Part shown: piece by piece, positions 16,844 to 26,774 of the stretch | Layout of the letters: the number at the start of each line of letters is the position of its first letter | Numbering within the stretch: position 1 is the first letter of the stretch | Source of the DNA: Anaeromicrobium sediminis | Lineage (GTDB): Bacteria; Bacillota; Clostridia; Peptostreptococcales; Thermotaleaceae | Reading direction: 5' to 3' | NCBI RefSeq assembly: GCF_002270055.1 | Contig: NZ_NIBG01000009.1 | Location: 62,001 to 126,000, forward strand | Length of the DNA stretch: 64,000 nucleotides | The notes under the pieces: model-generated | What the model saw: the letters and a program-made list of their open reading frames with translations, nothing else | Database searches by the model: none | Told to the model about the DNA's origin: nothing | Translations under genes and position numbers: made by a program

Positions 16844-17836
16844 ATGAATTTAAAAGACTTACCTAAAATAGAATTACATTGCCATCTAGACGGAAGTATT
16901 AGACCGGAGACTATAATTAGTATTGCAAAGAAAGATGGTATAGAAATACCAACTGAAAACATAGATGAAATAAGAGAATATGTTATGGCGCCTATAAGTT
17001 GCAAGTCACTAGATGAATATCTTGATAGATTTACTTTACCTAATAAAGTGATGCAAACAAAGGAGAATTTAAAAAGGGTAGCATATGAACTACTAGAAGA
17101 TGCATCTAAAGATAATGTTAAATATATAGAGATACGATTTGCCCCTTCTTTGCATACACAAAAGGGACTATCCTTTGGAGAGATAATAGAGAGTGTATTA
17201 GAGGGAATGAAAGAAGGAGAAGAAAAGTTTCCTATTAAGAGTAACTTAATACTTTCTTGTATGAGAACCATGTCTGTGGAAGAAGCCTTTAAAGTTGTAG
17301 AAGCAGGGAAAGAATATTTAAATAAGGGTGTAGTAGCTGTAGATTTAGCTGCTAGTGAATATGAAGACTTTGCACATAAGTATAAGGAAGTAATAGAGAA
17401 GGCAAGAGAATATGGATATAGAGTAACAATACATGCTGGAGAAACGGGAATAGGAAAGAATGTATTAGATGCTATTAAAATACTTAAGGCTGAGAGAATC
17501 GGACATGGAATATATGCTAAAGATTCACAAGAAGCATATGAAATATTAAAGAATTCTCACGTGACTATAGAAATGTGTCCAACAAGTAACGTACAAACAA
17601 AGGGTGTAACTAGCTATGAAAGTCATCCACTTAAAGAGTTTTTTAAAGATGGGATAAAAGTAATATTAAGTACGGATAACATGACCGTATCAAATACTAC
17701 TTTAACTAATGAACATGATCTAATGAGCAAAGCACAAAATATGAGTATAGAAGATTATGAGAAAATGTATTTAAATGGAGTAAATGCATCCTTCGCATCC
17801 GAAGAGATAAAAGAAGAATTAAGAAAATATATATAA
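16844..17836 (+). CDS. add: Adenosine deaminase
   Basis: A 330-residue enzyme that converts adenosine or deoxyadenosine to inosine. The zinc and catalytic motifs are all present: ELHCHLDGS at the start, HAGETG in the middle, ERIGHGIYA, MCPTSNVQT and LSTDNMTVS. ATG 16844 is chosen because AAGGAG lies eight bases upstream; a GTG nine bases earlier would sit on that site. It is a single gene between two terminators and contributes to purine salvage, a theme echoed by the nucleoside genes at 57423-61842. Confidence 0.95.
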   Translation: MNLKDLPKIELHCHLDGSIRPETIISIAKKDGIEIPTENIDEIREYVMAPISCKSLDEYLDRFTLPNKVMQTKENLKRVAYELLEDASKDNVKYIEIRFAPSLHTQKGLSFGEIIESVLEGMKEGEEKFPIKSNLILSCMRTMSVEEAFKVVEAGKEYLNKGVVAVDLAASEYEDFAHKYKEVIEKAREYGYRVTIHAGETGIGKNVLDAIKILKAERIGHGIYAKDSQEAYEILKNSHVTIEMCPTSNVQTKGVTSYESHPLKEFFKDGIKVILSTDNMTVSNTTLTNEHDLMSKAQNMSIEDYEKMYLNGVNASFASEEIKEELRKYI

Positions 17837-17838
17837 TT

Positions 17839-17893
17839 AAAAGGGGTTGTCTCAAAATGATTATAGAAATCATAAAAAGAGGCAGCCCCTTTT
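17839..17893 (+). terminator. Terminator after add
   Basis: AAAAGGGGTTGTCTC pairs with GAGGCAGCCCCTTTT (two G-T pairs) around a 25-base loop. Confidence 0.8.
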
Positions 17894-18127
17894 CTTATGA
17901 CAATTTTTAATATACTAATTAGGTACTAAACTAGACTGCCTATGTTTGTTTGGTAATCATATTCCAAGATAAGTATATATTTCAAGTTGAAGGAAAAACT
18001 ATAATAATAAAATTAGGTAGTAACCAATATGAAAACAGATTTAATCCATCTAAATTTCAGTAGAATGGATGAATTCATTTGTAAACTTAAATAAATTGAA
18101 TGATTGAAAAATTTGAGAGGATACAAT

Positions 18128-19591
18128 ATGAATACTATGGCTTTAACCAAAGATCTAGAAAAAAATATTGCTTTAATTTCTTCGAACTCACCAGCAAATT
18201 TTAATTTTAAAACTAGAGAATTGTTGCTTAAAGATAATACAAAATGTATTGTTCTGTACATAAGTGGACTTTCTAAAAAGGAAGACATTGAAGATCGTAT
18301 AATATATCCACTTTTATTTAAAATTGATTGTGATATTAATACTTTATCATCACCAATTTCATATATATCCCAAAGATATATAACCATAAGCGATACTAAA
18401 ATTTCATCAGATATAAACTCCATATCTGAAAGTTTGAAAAATGGTGAAACTATAATATTAATAGAAAATGAAGAATCTGCTGTAATTTGCAATACTTCTA
18501 CAAGCAATTTCAAAAAAGTTGCTAATTCTAAAATTGAAGAAACCATAAGAGGAGAAAAAAGTGCTTTTGTTGAGATATTATCTTTTAATATTGGTTTAAT
18601 ACAAGAGAAACTTAAAAACAATAATCTAATAATTGAAAAATATGTATTTGGAGAAGAAAATAACTCTGAAGCTGCTCTTTTATATATGAAGGATGCTATT
18701 GATATTAATACTTTAAATAAATTAAAAAGTAAATTAAAAACTATTAAAACTTCCTACATACCAGACACAGGTTATTTGGCTCAGTTTATAGATAAGAGTC
18801 CTATTAGTGTTTTTCCACAATCTAAAACTACAGAAAAACCTGATAAAGTTGTATCAGATATCCTTCAAGGAAAAGCTGCCATATTAATAAATGGATGTTC
18901 TTATGCTCTTATACTTCCTGTAGTTTATATAGAGTTTTTTCAAGGATTTGAAGATTATTCTAATAGGATTATTTTAGCTAACTTTGATAGATTCACAAGA
19001 ATTTTAGCAGCGGCTGTAGTAGTAACATTATCCCCTATATATCTAGTATTGTTAAAGTATAATGCTGAACTTGTACCTTTGGATTTAATTAAAATTATTA
19101 TTATGTCTAGAAGAGATATTCCCCTGCCTCCCTTCCTAGAAATACTTTTAATGGAAATGATAATAGAGTTTTTAAGAGAGGGAGGTTTACGTCTTCCTTC
19201 AATTGTAGGTCAAACTCTAAGTATAGTTGGTGGTATTATACTTGGACAAGCGGCTATACAAGCCGGTATTGTAAGTCCTACCACTTTAATAATAGTTGCT
19301 GTATCAGTAATTGCTACATTTCTTATACCTAATTATGAAATGAGTCTTTCTATTAGATTACTGCGATTTTATGTATTAATATTAGCTCAAATCCTTGGTT
19401 TTTTTGGAGTAATTATAGGGCTATTCTCAATAATTGCCCATCTAATGAGTTTAGAGAGTTTAGGAACACCTTATTTTTCACCTTTTGCCCCAATGAGATA
19501 TAAGGGCCTTAAAGATAGTTTAGCAAGATATCCATTAAAAGATATTAATAGAATTCCCGTAATCTTTAAAAGGAGGAAAGTAAAAAAATAA
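18128..19591 (+). CDS. Spore germination receptor subunit A (GerA/GerKA family)
   Basis: A 487-residue GerA-type subunit of a nutrient germinant receptor in the inner spore membrane. The soluble N-terminal half (to about residue 280) leads into several membrane spans; YISQRYITISDTKI, SPISVFPQSKTTEKPD, GRRDIP-like RRDIPLPPFLEI and GLRLPSIVGQTLSIVGG are hallmark segments. ATG 18128 follows GAGAGG with a 7-base gap, in preference to a TTG upstream. It heads a four-gene ger operon. Its presence shows the organism forms endospores. The germinant is unknown. Confidence 0.92.
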   Translation: MNTMALTKDLEKNIALISSNSPANFNFKTRELLLKDNTKCIVLYISGLSKKEDIEDRIIYPLLFKIDCDINTLSSPISYISQRYITISDTKISSDINSISESLKNGETIILIENEESAVICNTSTSNFKKVANSKIEETIRGEKSAFVEILSFNIGLIQEKLKNNNLIIEKYVFGEENNSEAALLYMKDAIDINTLNKLKSKLKTIKTSYIPDTGYLAQFIDKSPISVFPQSKTTEKPDKVVSDILQGKAAILINGCSYALILPVVYIEFFQGFEDYSNRIILANFDRFTRILAAAVVVTLSPIYLVLLKYNAELVPLDLIKIIIMSRRDIPLPPFLEILLMEMIIEFLREGGLRLPSIVGQTLSIVGGIILGQAAIQAGIVSPTTLIIVAVSVIATFLIPNYEMSLSIRLLRFYVLILAQILGFFGVIIGLFSIIAHLMSLESLGTPYFSPFAPMRYKGLKDSLARYPLKDINRIPVIFKRRKVKK

Positions 19592-19596
19592 AAAGA

Positions 19597-20670
19597 ATGA
19601 GCAAAAATAAGATAACTCAAAATCAATATATTTTTATTGTTGTAAGTACTATGATAGGAGTAGGAATTTTATCTATGGCATCTGGTCTTTGTAAAACCGC
19701 TCATCAACAAGGATGGATATCAGCACTAATTGGGGGTTTATATCCAATTTTCATAGTGATAACAGCTGCTATAATAGGTGATAAAACAAATTATACTAGC
19801 TTTTTTCATGTTAATAATAAGATTTATGGCAAAATATTATCTTATATATTTACACTTATATTCTTTCTTTATTTTTTAACAATATTTGTTGCTGTTACAT
19901 CAGGATTTGTTGATGTTTTAAGACAAACTATTACAAGATTTTTATCTCCCATATACATAATATTACCTATCTTCATATTAATTCCTTTAATATCCATGTG
20001 TGGGATTAATATGGCGGGTAGAATCTGTGAATTTTATTTTTATATAACTCTTCCTCTTATATTTATACCTCTATTTTTAATAGCAAGAGGATCCATCATT
20101 AATATTAAGCCTATTTTTTCTTCATTCAATGAAATATTAAAGGCAACTCCAGCAAGTTTTTATGTTTTTACAGGATGTGAAATAAGCTATTTAATTATTA
20201 GTAATATTTCTAACAAAAGCAACACAAAAAAGGCAGGTATTATAGCTGCTTTAATCACAACAGGTATATATACATTTTGTGTTTTTATAACCATATATTA
20301 TTTAGGTTGGGAATTAACTTCAAGACTTGAGTATCCATTATTGTATTTAATACAAGCAATGCCTATTCCCATAATATCCAATTTTACAGCTGTATTCCTT
20401 TTTCTTTGGAGTGCAATAATTTTGAAAACTTTAATATGTATGAGTTTTGCGGTTAGCTATCTTCTATCTAAACTTGTAAAAATAGATTACAGAAAAGCTA
20501 ATTTTATGTTTTTACCGATAGCTTTAATTTATGTTTTTTTTATGATACCAAACTATAATAGAAAAGCAATATTAGATGCTACGATACCTTATTTTTTTAT
20601 TTTTTTTAGTGCATGGGCATTAATTACAACAATATTAGTTTCAATAAAATTTAAAGGTAGTAAAAAATAA
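19597..20670 (+). CDS. Spore germination permease subunit B, first copy
   Basis: A 357-residue GerB-type protein of the amino-acid permease superfamily with ten predicted membrane spans, starting KITQNQYIFIVVSTMIGVGI and including MCGINMAGRICEFYFY and GWELTSRLEYPLLYL. It acts with subunits A and C as a germinant receptor. The GGAGG before it lies inside the end of the A gene and is about 21 bases from the ATG, unusually far, so translation may depend on coupling to the A gene. A close paralogue follows directly. Confidence 0.9.
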   Translation: MSKNKITQNQYIFIVVSTMIGVGILSMASGLCKTAHQQGWISALIGGLYPIFIVITAAIIGDKTNYTSFFHVNNKIYGKILSYIFTLIFFLYFLTIFVAVTSGFVDVLRQTITRFLSPIYIILPIFILIPLISMCGINMAGRICEFYFYITLPLIFIPLFLIARGSIINIKPIFSSFNEILKATPASFYVFTGCEISYLIISNISNKSNTKKAGIIAALITTGIYTFCVFITIYYLGWELTSRLEYPLLYLIQAMPIPIISNFTAVFLFLWSAIILKTLICMSFAVSYLLSKLVKIDYRKANFMFLPIALIYVFFMIPNYNRKAILDATIPYFFIFFSAWALITTILVSIKFKGSKK

Positions 20671-20794
20671 TTATTTTTTAAAAGATTATAACAATAAAGT
20701 AGAGTAATTTTTATCAAATGTTGAAATTATTGAAGCGTAGCCTCAATCAGGTTGTTATTGTAATAGGATATGGAGGAAAGTAAAGAATAAAAAA

Positions 20795-21892
20795 ATGAGA
20801 AAAAATAAGATAACTCAAAATCAATATATTTTTATTGTCATAAGCTCTATGATAGGTGTAGGAATTTTATCTGTGGCTTCTGATCTTTGTAAAGTAGCTT
20901 ATCAACAAGGATGGATATCAATATTTATTGGAGGTTTATATCCAGCGTGTATAGTGATAACAGCTGCTATAATAGATAATAAAACAAATCATGCTAGCTT
21001 TTTCCATGTTAATAATAAGATTTATGGAAAAATATTATCTCGTATATTTACATTAATATTCTTACTTTATTTTTTAACAATATTTGTAGCTATTATTTCA
21101 GGATTTACTAATATTTTAAGAGAAACTATTACAAGGTTTTTAGCTCCTACATACATAATATTACCTATCTTCATATTAATCCCTTTAATATCCATGTGTG
21201 GAATTTATATAGTAGGCAGAATTTGTGAATTTTATTTTTATTTAACTATTCCTCTTATCGTTATACCTCTTTTTTTTATAACAAAAGGATCTATTATTAA
21301 TATTAAGCCGATTTTTTCTTCATTTGATGAGATATTAAAATCTACTCCAACAGGTATTTATGCTTTTTCAGGATGTGAAATAAGCTATTTGATTATTAGT
21401 AAAATATCTAATAATAGTAATACAAAAAAGGCAGGTATTATGGCTGCCTCAATCACAACATGTATATATTCATTTGGTGTTTTTATAACCATATATTATC
21501 TAGGTTGGGAATTAACTTCAAAACTTGAATATCCATTATTGTATTTGATACAAGCAATGAATATTCCCATAATATCTAACTTTACAGCTTTATTTCTCTT
21601 TCTTTGGAGTTTAATAATTTTAAGAACCTTAATATGTATAAGTTTTGCATGTGGGGATTTTTTCTCTGAACTTATAAAAATAAATTATAGAAAGGCTAAT
21701 TTCATATTTTTAGCTATAGCTTTAGTTTATGTTTTTTTTATGATACCAGAATATAATAGGGACATGTTTTTAGGTAAGGTAATACCTTACTTTGTTATTT
21801 TTTCCTTTGCATGGGGATTAGTTACAACAATATTAGTTGTAATAAAATTTAGAGGTGGAAAAAATGAATCTTTTAAAAAAGATAAAAGCTAG
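20795..21892 (+). CDS. Spore germination permease subunit B, second copy
   Basis: A 365-residue tandem paralogue of the previous gene, aligning without gaps over nearly its whole length at roughly three quarters identity by eye. The repeat extends upstream: GGAGGAAAGTAAA before this ATG matches the 3' end of the A gene before the first copy, showing that the duplicated segment began inside gerKA. The last residues diverge and overlap the C-subunit gene by 29 bases. Two B subunits could give receptors with different germinant range. Confidence 0.9.
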   Translation: MRKNKITQNQYIFIVISSMIGVGILSVASDLCKVAYQQGWISIFIGGLYPACIVITAAIIDNKTNHASFFHVNNKIYGKILSRIFTLIFLLYFLTIFVAIISGFTNILRETITRFLAPTYIILPIFILIPLISMCGIYIVGRICEFYFYLTIPLIVIPLFFITKGSIINIKPIFSSFDEILKSTPTGIYAFSGCEISYLIISKISNNSNTKKAGIMAASITTCIYSFGVFITIYYLGWELTSKLEYPLLYLIQAMNIPIISNFTALFLFLWSLIILRTLICISFACGDFFSELIKINYRKANFIFLAIALVYVFFMIPEYNRDMFLGKVIPYFVIFSFAWGLVTTILVVIKFRGGKNESFKKDKS

Positions 21893-22979
21893 TATAATTA
21901 TTATAATTAGTTGTATATTTTTATGCAGTTGCTACGATGAAGAACCAATAGAAAATTTAAGTATAGTAACTGGTTTTGGATATGATATAGAAAAAAATGA
22001 TATGAAATTTGTTGATCCTGCTGAGTTTTTAGTGATTAAGACAAAAGAGGAAGCAGGTTCTATGGTATTAGTTGGTGAAGGATCCACTATGTATTCTATT
22101 GTTGAAAATCGTGTAACTAAACAGAGTAAGACAATTATTTTTGGTACAGAAATAGTATACATTATTAGTGAAGAAAGGGCTAAATTTGGAATTAAAGATG
22201 TTGTTGATGATTTATTAAGATCTCCAGAGCTCAATATAAATGCTATGATTGTAATTTGCAAAGGCAAATGTGAAGATTATTTTTCTCTTAAGCCAGAAAC
22301 GGGTACTATGTCAGAACAACTATTTGAAATGCTTAAATTTTCTTATGAAGGAAACTTCTACTCAAAGAATAATTCGGTTAATGATTTTTTACTTATGTAT
22401 CATCAACAGGGTAGACAGGTATATTTACCATATATTGAAATAATTAATGGAAAACCTCAATTAACAGGTGCTGCTGTATTTAATAAAGATAAAATGATAA
22501 AAAAAATCTCCCTAAAAGACACTAAATTAATAAATCTTTTAAGAAGTTCAGGTGGAGAGGGATATATATATATCAGCTTGGATAACCCATTAAAATATTT
22601 AGATATACAGGGAGAAAATAAAATCAAAGTTAAAGTTTCAACTGAAGATAATCATTTGAAATATGATATTTTCGTTAATATTTCTGCTGATCTAAAAATT
22701 GATACACTTTATGAAAAGGAACTTACTAGAAAACAAATTTCAAAAATAGAAAAATTATTTGAAGATAAATTGCAAAAAGATTTGAATAAGGAAGTAAAGA
22801 AAATTCAAGAGGAGTATGGGGTAGATTGTTTAGACCTTGGGAAATATGCCATTGCTAAGTATGGAAGGGATAGTGGCTATGATAGTTATAAGTATTTTTC
22901 AAGTGCGTATATTAACGTACATTTAAAAGTTAATATAAAATCAATTGGAAGAATTTATAGAAGTCATATTGAGGATTAA
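21864..22979 (+). CDS. Spore germination receptor lipoprotein, subunit C (Ger(x)C family)
   Basis: A 371-residue lipoprotein of the GerKC type. The N-terminus is basic (MNLLKKIKAS), then hydrophobic, ending in the lipobox FLCSC, with the second Cys as the lipid site. The following ENLSIVTGFGYDIEKN is typical of the family. ATG 21864 is preferred because AGGTGG precedes it. It overlaps the second B gene and ends the operon. The C-terminal half has the amphipathic helix KQISKIEKLFEDKLQKDLNK common to GerC proteins. Confidence 0.9.
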   Translation: MNLLKKIKASIIIIISCIFLCSCYDEEPIENLSIVTGFGYDIEKNDMKFVDPAEFLVIKTKEEAGSMVLVGEGSTMYSIVENRVTKQSKTIIFGTEIVYIISEERAKFGIKDVVDDLLRSPELNINAMIVICKGKCEDYFSLKPETGTMSEQLFEMLKFSYEGNFYSKNNSVNDFLLMYHQQGRQVYLPYIEIINGKPQLTGAAVFNKDKMIKKISLKDTKLINLLRSSGGEGYIYISLDNPLKYLDIQGENKIKVKVSTEDNHLKYDIFVNISADLKIDTLYEKELTRKQISKIEKLFEDKLQKDLNKEVKKIQEEYGVDCLDLGKYAIAKYGRDSGYDSYKYFSSAYINVHLKVNIKSIGRIYRSHIED

Positions 22980-23362
22980 TTAAGGCTTTATGTTAAAGAA
23001 AATTTTTAAAGCTCATGTGTAGGCCAGAAGTAGTGGGAAGTTAAAATATGTTAAAAAACATGACAAATGTCATATTATTAAGATATGAAACGTGTTAATC
23101 TATGTATAGAAATAAAAAAGTAAATAAATAAGGTTCTAGTGGGTGTACTGTATATTGGGGCTTTCTCCTAATATATGAAATAAATTTAGTGTATAGTGTA
23201 TAAAAAAATTGTCCTGCTAGGACATTTTTTTTTGCCTATTTTGTTAACATTTAGAATAAATATAAACTCTTTTTTGAAAATTTAAAATTCAGAAAGGAGT
23301 TTTTTTTATTTAAGGGAAATATATATAAATACAATAAGAATTGAGGCAAGGGGATAGACCGT
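22980..23362. other. Intergenic region between ger operon and sigma-54 activator
   Basis: This 383-bp stretch holds no reading frame that I would call. A short hairpin with a long T-run at 23210-23233 is a clear terminator. The rest is AT-rich and should contain the promoter of the activator gene; no riboswitch motif was recognised. Confidence 0.6.
23210..23233 (+). terminator. Terminator upstream of the sigma-54 activator
   Basis: TGTCCT pairs with AGGACA around GCT, followed by ten T. It is 230 bases past the ger operon, so it ends that transcript or a leader before the activator gene. Confidence 0.75.
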
Positions 23363-24922
23363 ATGTTTTTAAGATTAGAAATACTAACAGAAGATAAAAT
23401 TGGAATGACCTATGAAATAGTAGGGCAGTTTTATAGACTAAATTTAAATATTATCTCTCTAGAAGTTTTTCCAAATAGACTTTGTGTGAAGACTGAAATA
23501 ATAGAGGATAGTATGAAAGAAAAATTAAAAGAAAATATATATGATATACATGGTGTATTATCCATAGAAGAAATAGATTTATTAAAGCATGAAACTAGTG
23601 AGAAAAAATTATTTGCAACTATTGATTCTATGGGAACAGGAGTAATAGCTGTAAATAAGGATTTTAATATTGAAATATTCAATTTTTATTGTGAGAAGTT
23701 TTTTAAGATTAAAAAGGAAGAAGTAATAGGAAGCCATGTGGGAAAATTATTTGAAGAAAATACTTCAATTAGAGAGATCATTTTAAAAGGGGAAAAATTT
23801 GATAATGTAAAGTTTAAAATAGATAAAGGTAAAAGGGCAAATTCTTATATAGGATCTTTAAGACCTATAAAAGGGGAATATAGTAAGGAGAATGGCTTTG
23901 TAATCTCAATAAAAGACTTTCATAATGCCATTAAGATGGCTAATGTGGTGCTAAATAGTAATGAAGGGGCTTTTAAGGATATTATAGGTACAAGTGATTT
24001 GATAAAAAGTACAAAGGAAATAGTTTGCGAAGTGGCTAAGAGTGATTCTACAGTACTTCTTAGGGGCGAAAGTGGTACGGGGAAAGAAATATTTGCTAAA
24101 GCCATATACAATCTAAGTAAGAGAAAGGACAAGGGTTTTTTAGCTATAAACTGTGCAGCCTTGCCAGATAATCTTATAGAAAGTGAATTATTTGGCTATG
24201 AAAAGGGAAGCTTTACTGGAGCTCTTAGTGGTAAAAATGGATTACTTAAGGAAGCAAATGGAGGAACAGTATTCTTAGATGAAATAGGAGAACTTCCATT
24301 ATCAATACAAGCTAAATTACTTAGGGTATTACAAGAAGGTTGCATAAGGAGAATTGGAAGTAGCAAGGAAGAAAAAATTGATGTAAGAATTATAGCTGCA
24401 ACAAATAGAAATTTAGAAGAAATGATATGGAATAATAAATTCAGAAAAGATTTATACTATAGACTTAATGTGATGCCCATATATATACCACCTCTTAGGG
24501 AGAGAAAAGAGGATATAATATCTTTGGTAGAATATTTTATAGAAAAGCTAAATGCAAAATTAAATAAAAATATAAGTGAGACCCATGAAGAATTTTTACA
24601 AGAACTTGGAGCATACGATTGGCCAGGAAATGTTAGAGAACTAAAAAATGTTATAGAGCGTGCCATGATCCTTTCAAAGGGAAATGTATTGAAAAGAACT
24701 AATATAGAAATCCATATACCTAGTGTGAAGGGAAGAGCCAAAGAATTTGTACCACAGGGTAAAAATTTAAAGGAAATGGTTGAAACCCTAGAAAAGAACA
24801 TAATAGAAAAGGAATTAAAAAACAATGATAGTATAAGAAAAATTGCTAAAAGATTAGGTGTTTCTCACACTACTATTATTAACAAAATGAAAAAATATAA
24901 CCTAATAAGTAATGAATCGTAG
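23363..24922 (+). CDS. Sigma-54-dependent activator with ACT and PAS domains (TyrR-like)
   Basis: A 519-residue enhancer-binding protein. Residues 1-75 look like an ACT-type amino-acid sensor (MFLRLEILTEDKIGMTYEIV), residues 80-190 a PAS domain, and residues about 205-435 the AAA+ core with Walker A GESGTGKE, the sigma-54 contact loop GSFTGA (usually GAFTGA), and Walker B GGTVFLDEIGE. The C-terminus has a Fis-type helix-turn-helix (IRKIAKRLGVSHTTIINKMK). The domain order is that of TyrR-like regulators. The next gene has a perfect -24/-12 promoter, so the target is methionine gamma-lyase and the effector may be methionine or a related amino acid (inference). Confidence 0.92.
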   Translation: MFLRLEILTEDKIGMTYEIVGQFYRLNLNIISLEVFPNRLCVKTEIIEDSMKEKLKENIYDIHGVLSIEEIDLLKHETSEKKLFATIDSMGTGVIAVNKDFNIEIFNFYCEKFFKIKKEEVIGSHVGKLFEENTSIREIILKGEKFDNVKFKIDKGKRANSYIGSLRPIKGEYSKENGFVISIKDFHNAIKMANVVLNSNEGAFKDIIGTSDLIKSTKEIVCEVAKSDSTVLLRGESGTGKEIFAKAIYNLSKRKDKGFLAINCAALPDNLIESELFGYEKGSFTGALSGKNGLLKEANGGTVFLDEIGELPLSIQAKLLRVLQEGCIRRIGSSKEEKIDVRIIAATNRNLEEMIWNNKFRKDLYYRLNVMPIYIPPLRERKEDIISLVEYFIEKLNAKLNKNISETHEEFLQELGAYDWPGNVRELKNVIERAMILSKGNVLKRTNIEIHIPSVKGRAKEFVPQGKNLKEMVETLEKNIIEKELKNNDSIRKIAKRLGVSHTTIINKMKKYNLISNES

Positions 24923-24924
24923 GA

Positions 24925-24964
24925 TTGTAAATAAAACTTGCCAATTGGAAAGATTTATTTACAA
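24925..24964. promoter_or_regulatory. 40-bp palindrome, likely enhancer site of the sigma-54 activator
   Basis: Arms TTGTAAATAAA and TTTATTTACAA are perfect complements and share their centre with the inner palindrome CCAATTGG; only two of twenty base pairs do not match. It lies about 60 bases upstream of the -24/-12 promoter, a usual place for an activator binding site. There is no T-run, so it is less likely to be a terminator of the activator gene. Confidence 0.65.
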
Positions 24965-25023
24965 CTATGGAAATGTATATGACCACTTATTTTGGAAAAG
25001 CTTAAAATTGGGAAGCATTTTTA

Positions 25024-25039
25024 TGGCATAATATTTGCA
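25024..25039 (+). promoter_or_regulatory. Sigma-54 (-24/-12) promoter of methionine gamma-lyase
   Basis: TGGCATAATATTTGCA matches the sigma-54 consensus TGGCAC-N5-TTGCA with the GG and GC elements at exact spacing. It is about 70 bases before the start codon of the lyase gene and directly follows a gene for a sigma-54 activator. Confidence 0.9.
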
Positions 25040-25109
25040 ATAAAATATATATGTTTTTAAAATTGTTTTTACATACTTAGTATAAAACTATATAAAAGGG
25101 GTGTTTAAC

Positions 25110-26312
25110 ATGAAGAGAAAAGATTTAGAGAATAAAGGATTTGGAACAAAGGCCGTACATGGTGGGAACAAATTAGATCCTACTACAGGGTCTTTAGCAA
25201 CACCTATATATCAAACGTCTACATTTGTATTTGAATCTGCTGAACAGGGTGGAAGACGTTTTGCAGGGGAAGAAGAGGGATATATTTATACAAGATTAGG
25301 AAATCCAACTAATACTCAGTTAGAAGAGAAAATAGCCATATTAGAAGGTGGAGAAGCTGGCGTATCGACTAGTTCTGGAATGGGAGCTATAACTTCTGCC
25401 ATGTGGACTATACTAAAGGCAGGAGACCACATAATATCAGCTGATACTATTTATGGATGTACCCATGCTTATTTAAGCCATGGTATTACAAGATATGGAA
25501 TAGAAGTTACATTTGTAGATGCAGCTGATCCTGAAAATGTGAGAAAAGCAATGAAAGAAAATACTAAACTTGTTTACTTAGAGACTCCAGCAAATCCAAC
25601 TTTAAAAATTACAGATATTAAAAAAATATCAGAGATAGCCCATGAAAAGGAAGATTGTGTAGTTATGGTAGACAATACCTTTGCCACACCATATTTACAA
25701 AGACCACTTGAACTAGGAGCAGATATAATAATCCATTCTGCTACTAAATACTTAAATGGACATGGGGATGTTATAGCTGGTTTTGTAGTTGGAACTAAGG
25801 AATATATAGACCAAGTTAGATTATTTGGAATCAAAGATATGACTGGTGCAAATTTAAGTCCATTTGATGCTTATTTAATAATGAGAGGTATGAAAACTTT
25901 AGAAATCAGAATGGAAAAACATTGTGCTAATGCTATTGAAGTGGCCAAGTTTTTAGAAAGTCATTCAGTAGTGGATAAGGTATATTATCCAGGCCTTGAA
26001 AGCTTTGAGCAACGTGAGCTTGCCATGAAACAAATGACGTTACCAGGAGCTATTATTGCCTTTGAATTAAAGGGGGGCGTAGAAGAAGGTAAGAAATTAA
26101 TGAATTCTATGAAAATGTGCAAATTAGCCGTAAGTTTAGGAGATGCAGAAACTTTAATTCAACATCCAGCGTCTATGACCCATTCTCCATATGAACCGGA
26201 AGAAAGATTAGAGGCAGGAATTACAGATGGATTAGTTAGATTATCTGTAGGACTTGAAGATGCAAAGGATATAATAGATGATCTGAAAAATGGATTAGAT
26301 AAACTGATTTAA
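25110..26312 (+). CDS. megL: Methionine gamma-lyase (PLP-dependent)
   Basis: A 400-residue Cys/Met metabolism PLP enzyme. It splits methionine into methanethiol, ammonia and 2-oxobutyrate. The PLP lysine is in [11 protein letters not shown], and YGCTHAYL contains the Cys characteristic of methionine gamma-lyases rather than cystathionine lyases. [14 protein letters not shown] and [20 protein letters not shown] are further family marks. ATG 25110 fits the ribosome site AGGGG; an upstream GTG at 25101 overlaps it. Expression is most likely switched on by the adjacent activator and RNA polymerase with sigma-54. Confidence 0.92.
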   Translation: MKRKDLENKGFGTKAVHGGNKLDPTTGSLATPIYQTSTFVFESAEQGGRRFAGEEEGYIYTRLGNPTNTQLEEKIAILEGGEAGVSTSSGMGAITSAMWTILKAGDHIISADTIYGCTHAYLSHGITRYGIEVTFVDAADPENVRKAMKENTKLVYLETPANPTLKITDIKKISEIAHEKEDCVVMVDNTFATPYLQRPLELGADIIIHSATKYLNGHGDVIAGFVVGTKEYIDQVRLFGIKDMTGANLSPFDAYLIMRGMKTLEIRMEKHCANAIEVAKFLESHSVVDKVYYPGLESFEQRELAMKQMTLPGAIIAFELKGGVEEGKKLMNSMKMCKLAVSLGDAETLIQHPASMTHSPYEPEERLEAGITDGLVRLSVGLEDAKDIIDDLKNGLDKLI

Positions 26313-26314
26313 TA

Positions 26315-26350
26315 AAAAGGTCACTTAGCAAATAAGCTAAGTGACCTTTT
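26315..26350 (+). terminator. Terminator after megL
   Basis: AAAAGGTCACTTAGC pairs perfectly with GCTAAGTGACCTTTT around a 6-base loop. Confidence 0.9.
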
Positions 26351-26405
26351 CATTTTTATAGCTAGGAAATAAAAGTAAGCTTTTTAGTATAAGGAATTTA
26401 TAAAA

Positions 26406-26552
26406 TTAACCCTCTTGGATAAGGCGAACTTCATATAAATCACACTCTCCTAGTTTAGAAGAAAAAGAACATTTTCCGTTTATACAATGTAAACAGGTTA
26501 CAACATTACATGCCTTTCTATAATTTCTAGGTTCGTTTCCCTTTTTTTTCAT
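26406..26552 (-). CDS. Small cysteine-rich protein (48 aa)
   Basis: A 48-residue frame starting at ATG 26552 with a strong GGAGGTG seven bases upstream. It carries five cysteines in a compact pattern, ACNVVTCLHCINGKCSF and GECDLY, suggesting a metal-binding knuckle. The N-terminus is basic. I do not recognise a named family. It is alone on its strand between the lyase terminator and the rhamnose operon, and the gap upstream (26553-26774) must hold promoters for both directions. Confidence 0.65.
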   Translation of the reverse strand: MKKKGNEPRNYRKACNVVTCLHCINGKCSFSSKLGECDLYEVRLIQEG

Positions 26553-26774
26553 TCTGCACACCTCCATAATTGTATACATGTATCCTAACTAAATTATAAT
26601 GAATTTTCAGACAAAATGCAATAGGAAAATATAAATTAATTTTTTCCAATTAAACTTTAATAAATTCTAGTTATCACTAAAGTTTATAGTTAATAATATA
26701 TTCCATTTTAAAATAGGGTTGTGACACTAACTTATTTATTTTCATATATTGGATAGTAGGTAAGGGGGATCACA

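Noticed and set aside
16810-17271. 153-residue minus-strand frame
   Set aside because: It is antisense to adenosine deaminase.
18013-18621. 202-residue minus-strand frame
   Set aside because: It lies antisense to the germination A subunit, without a family match or start signals.
24925-24964. Palindrome as terminator of the sigma-54 activator
   Set aside because: There is no T-run after it, and its position fits an enhancer site; the possibility is not fully excluded.
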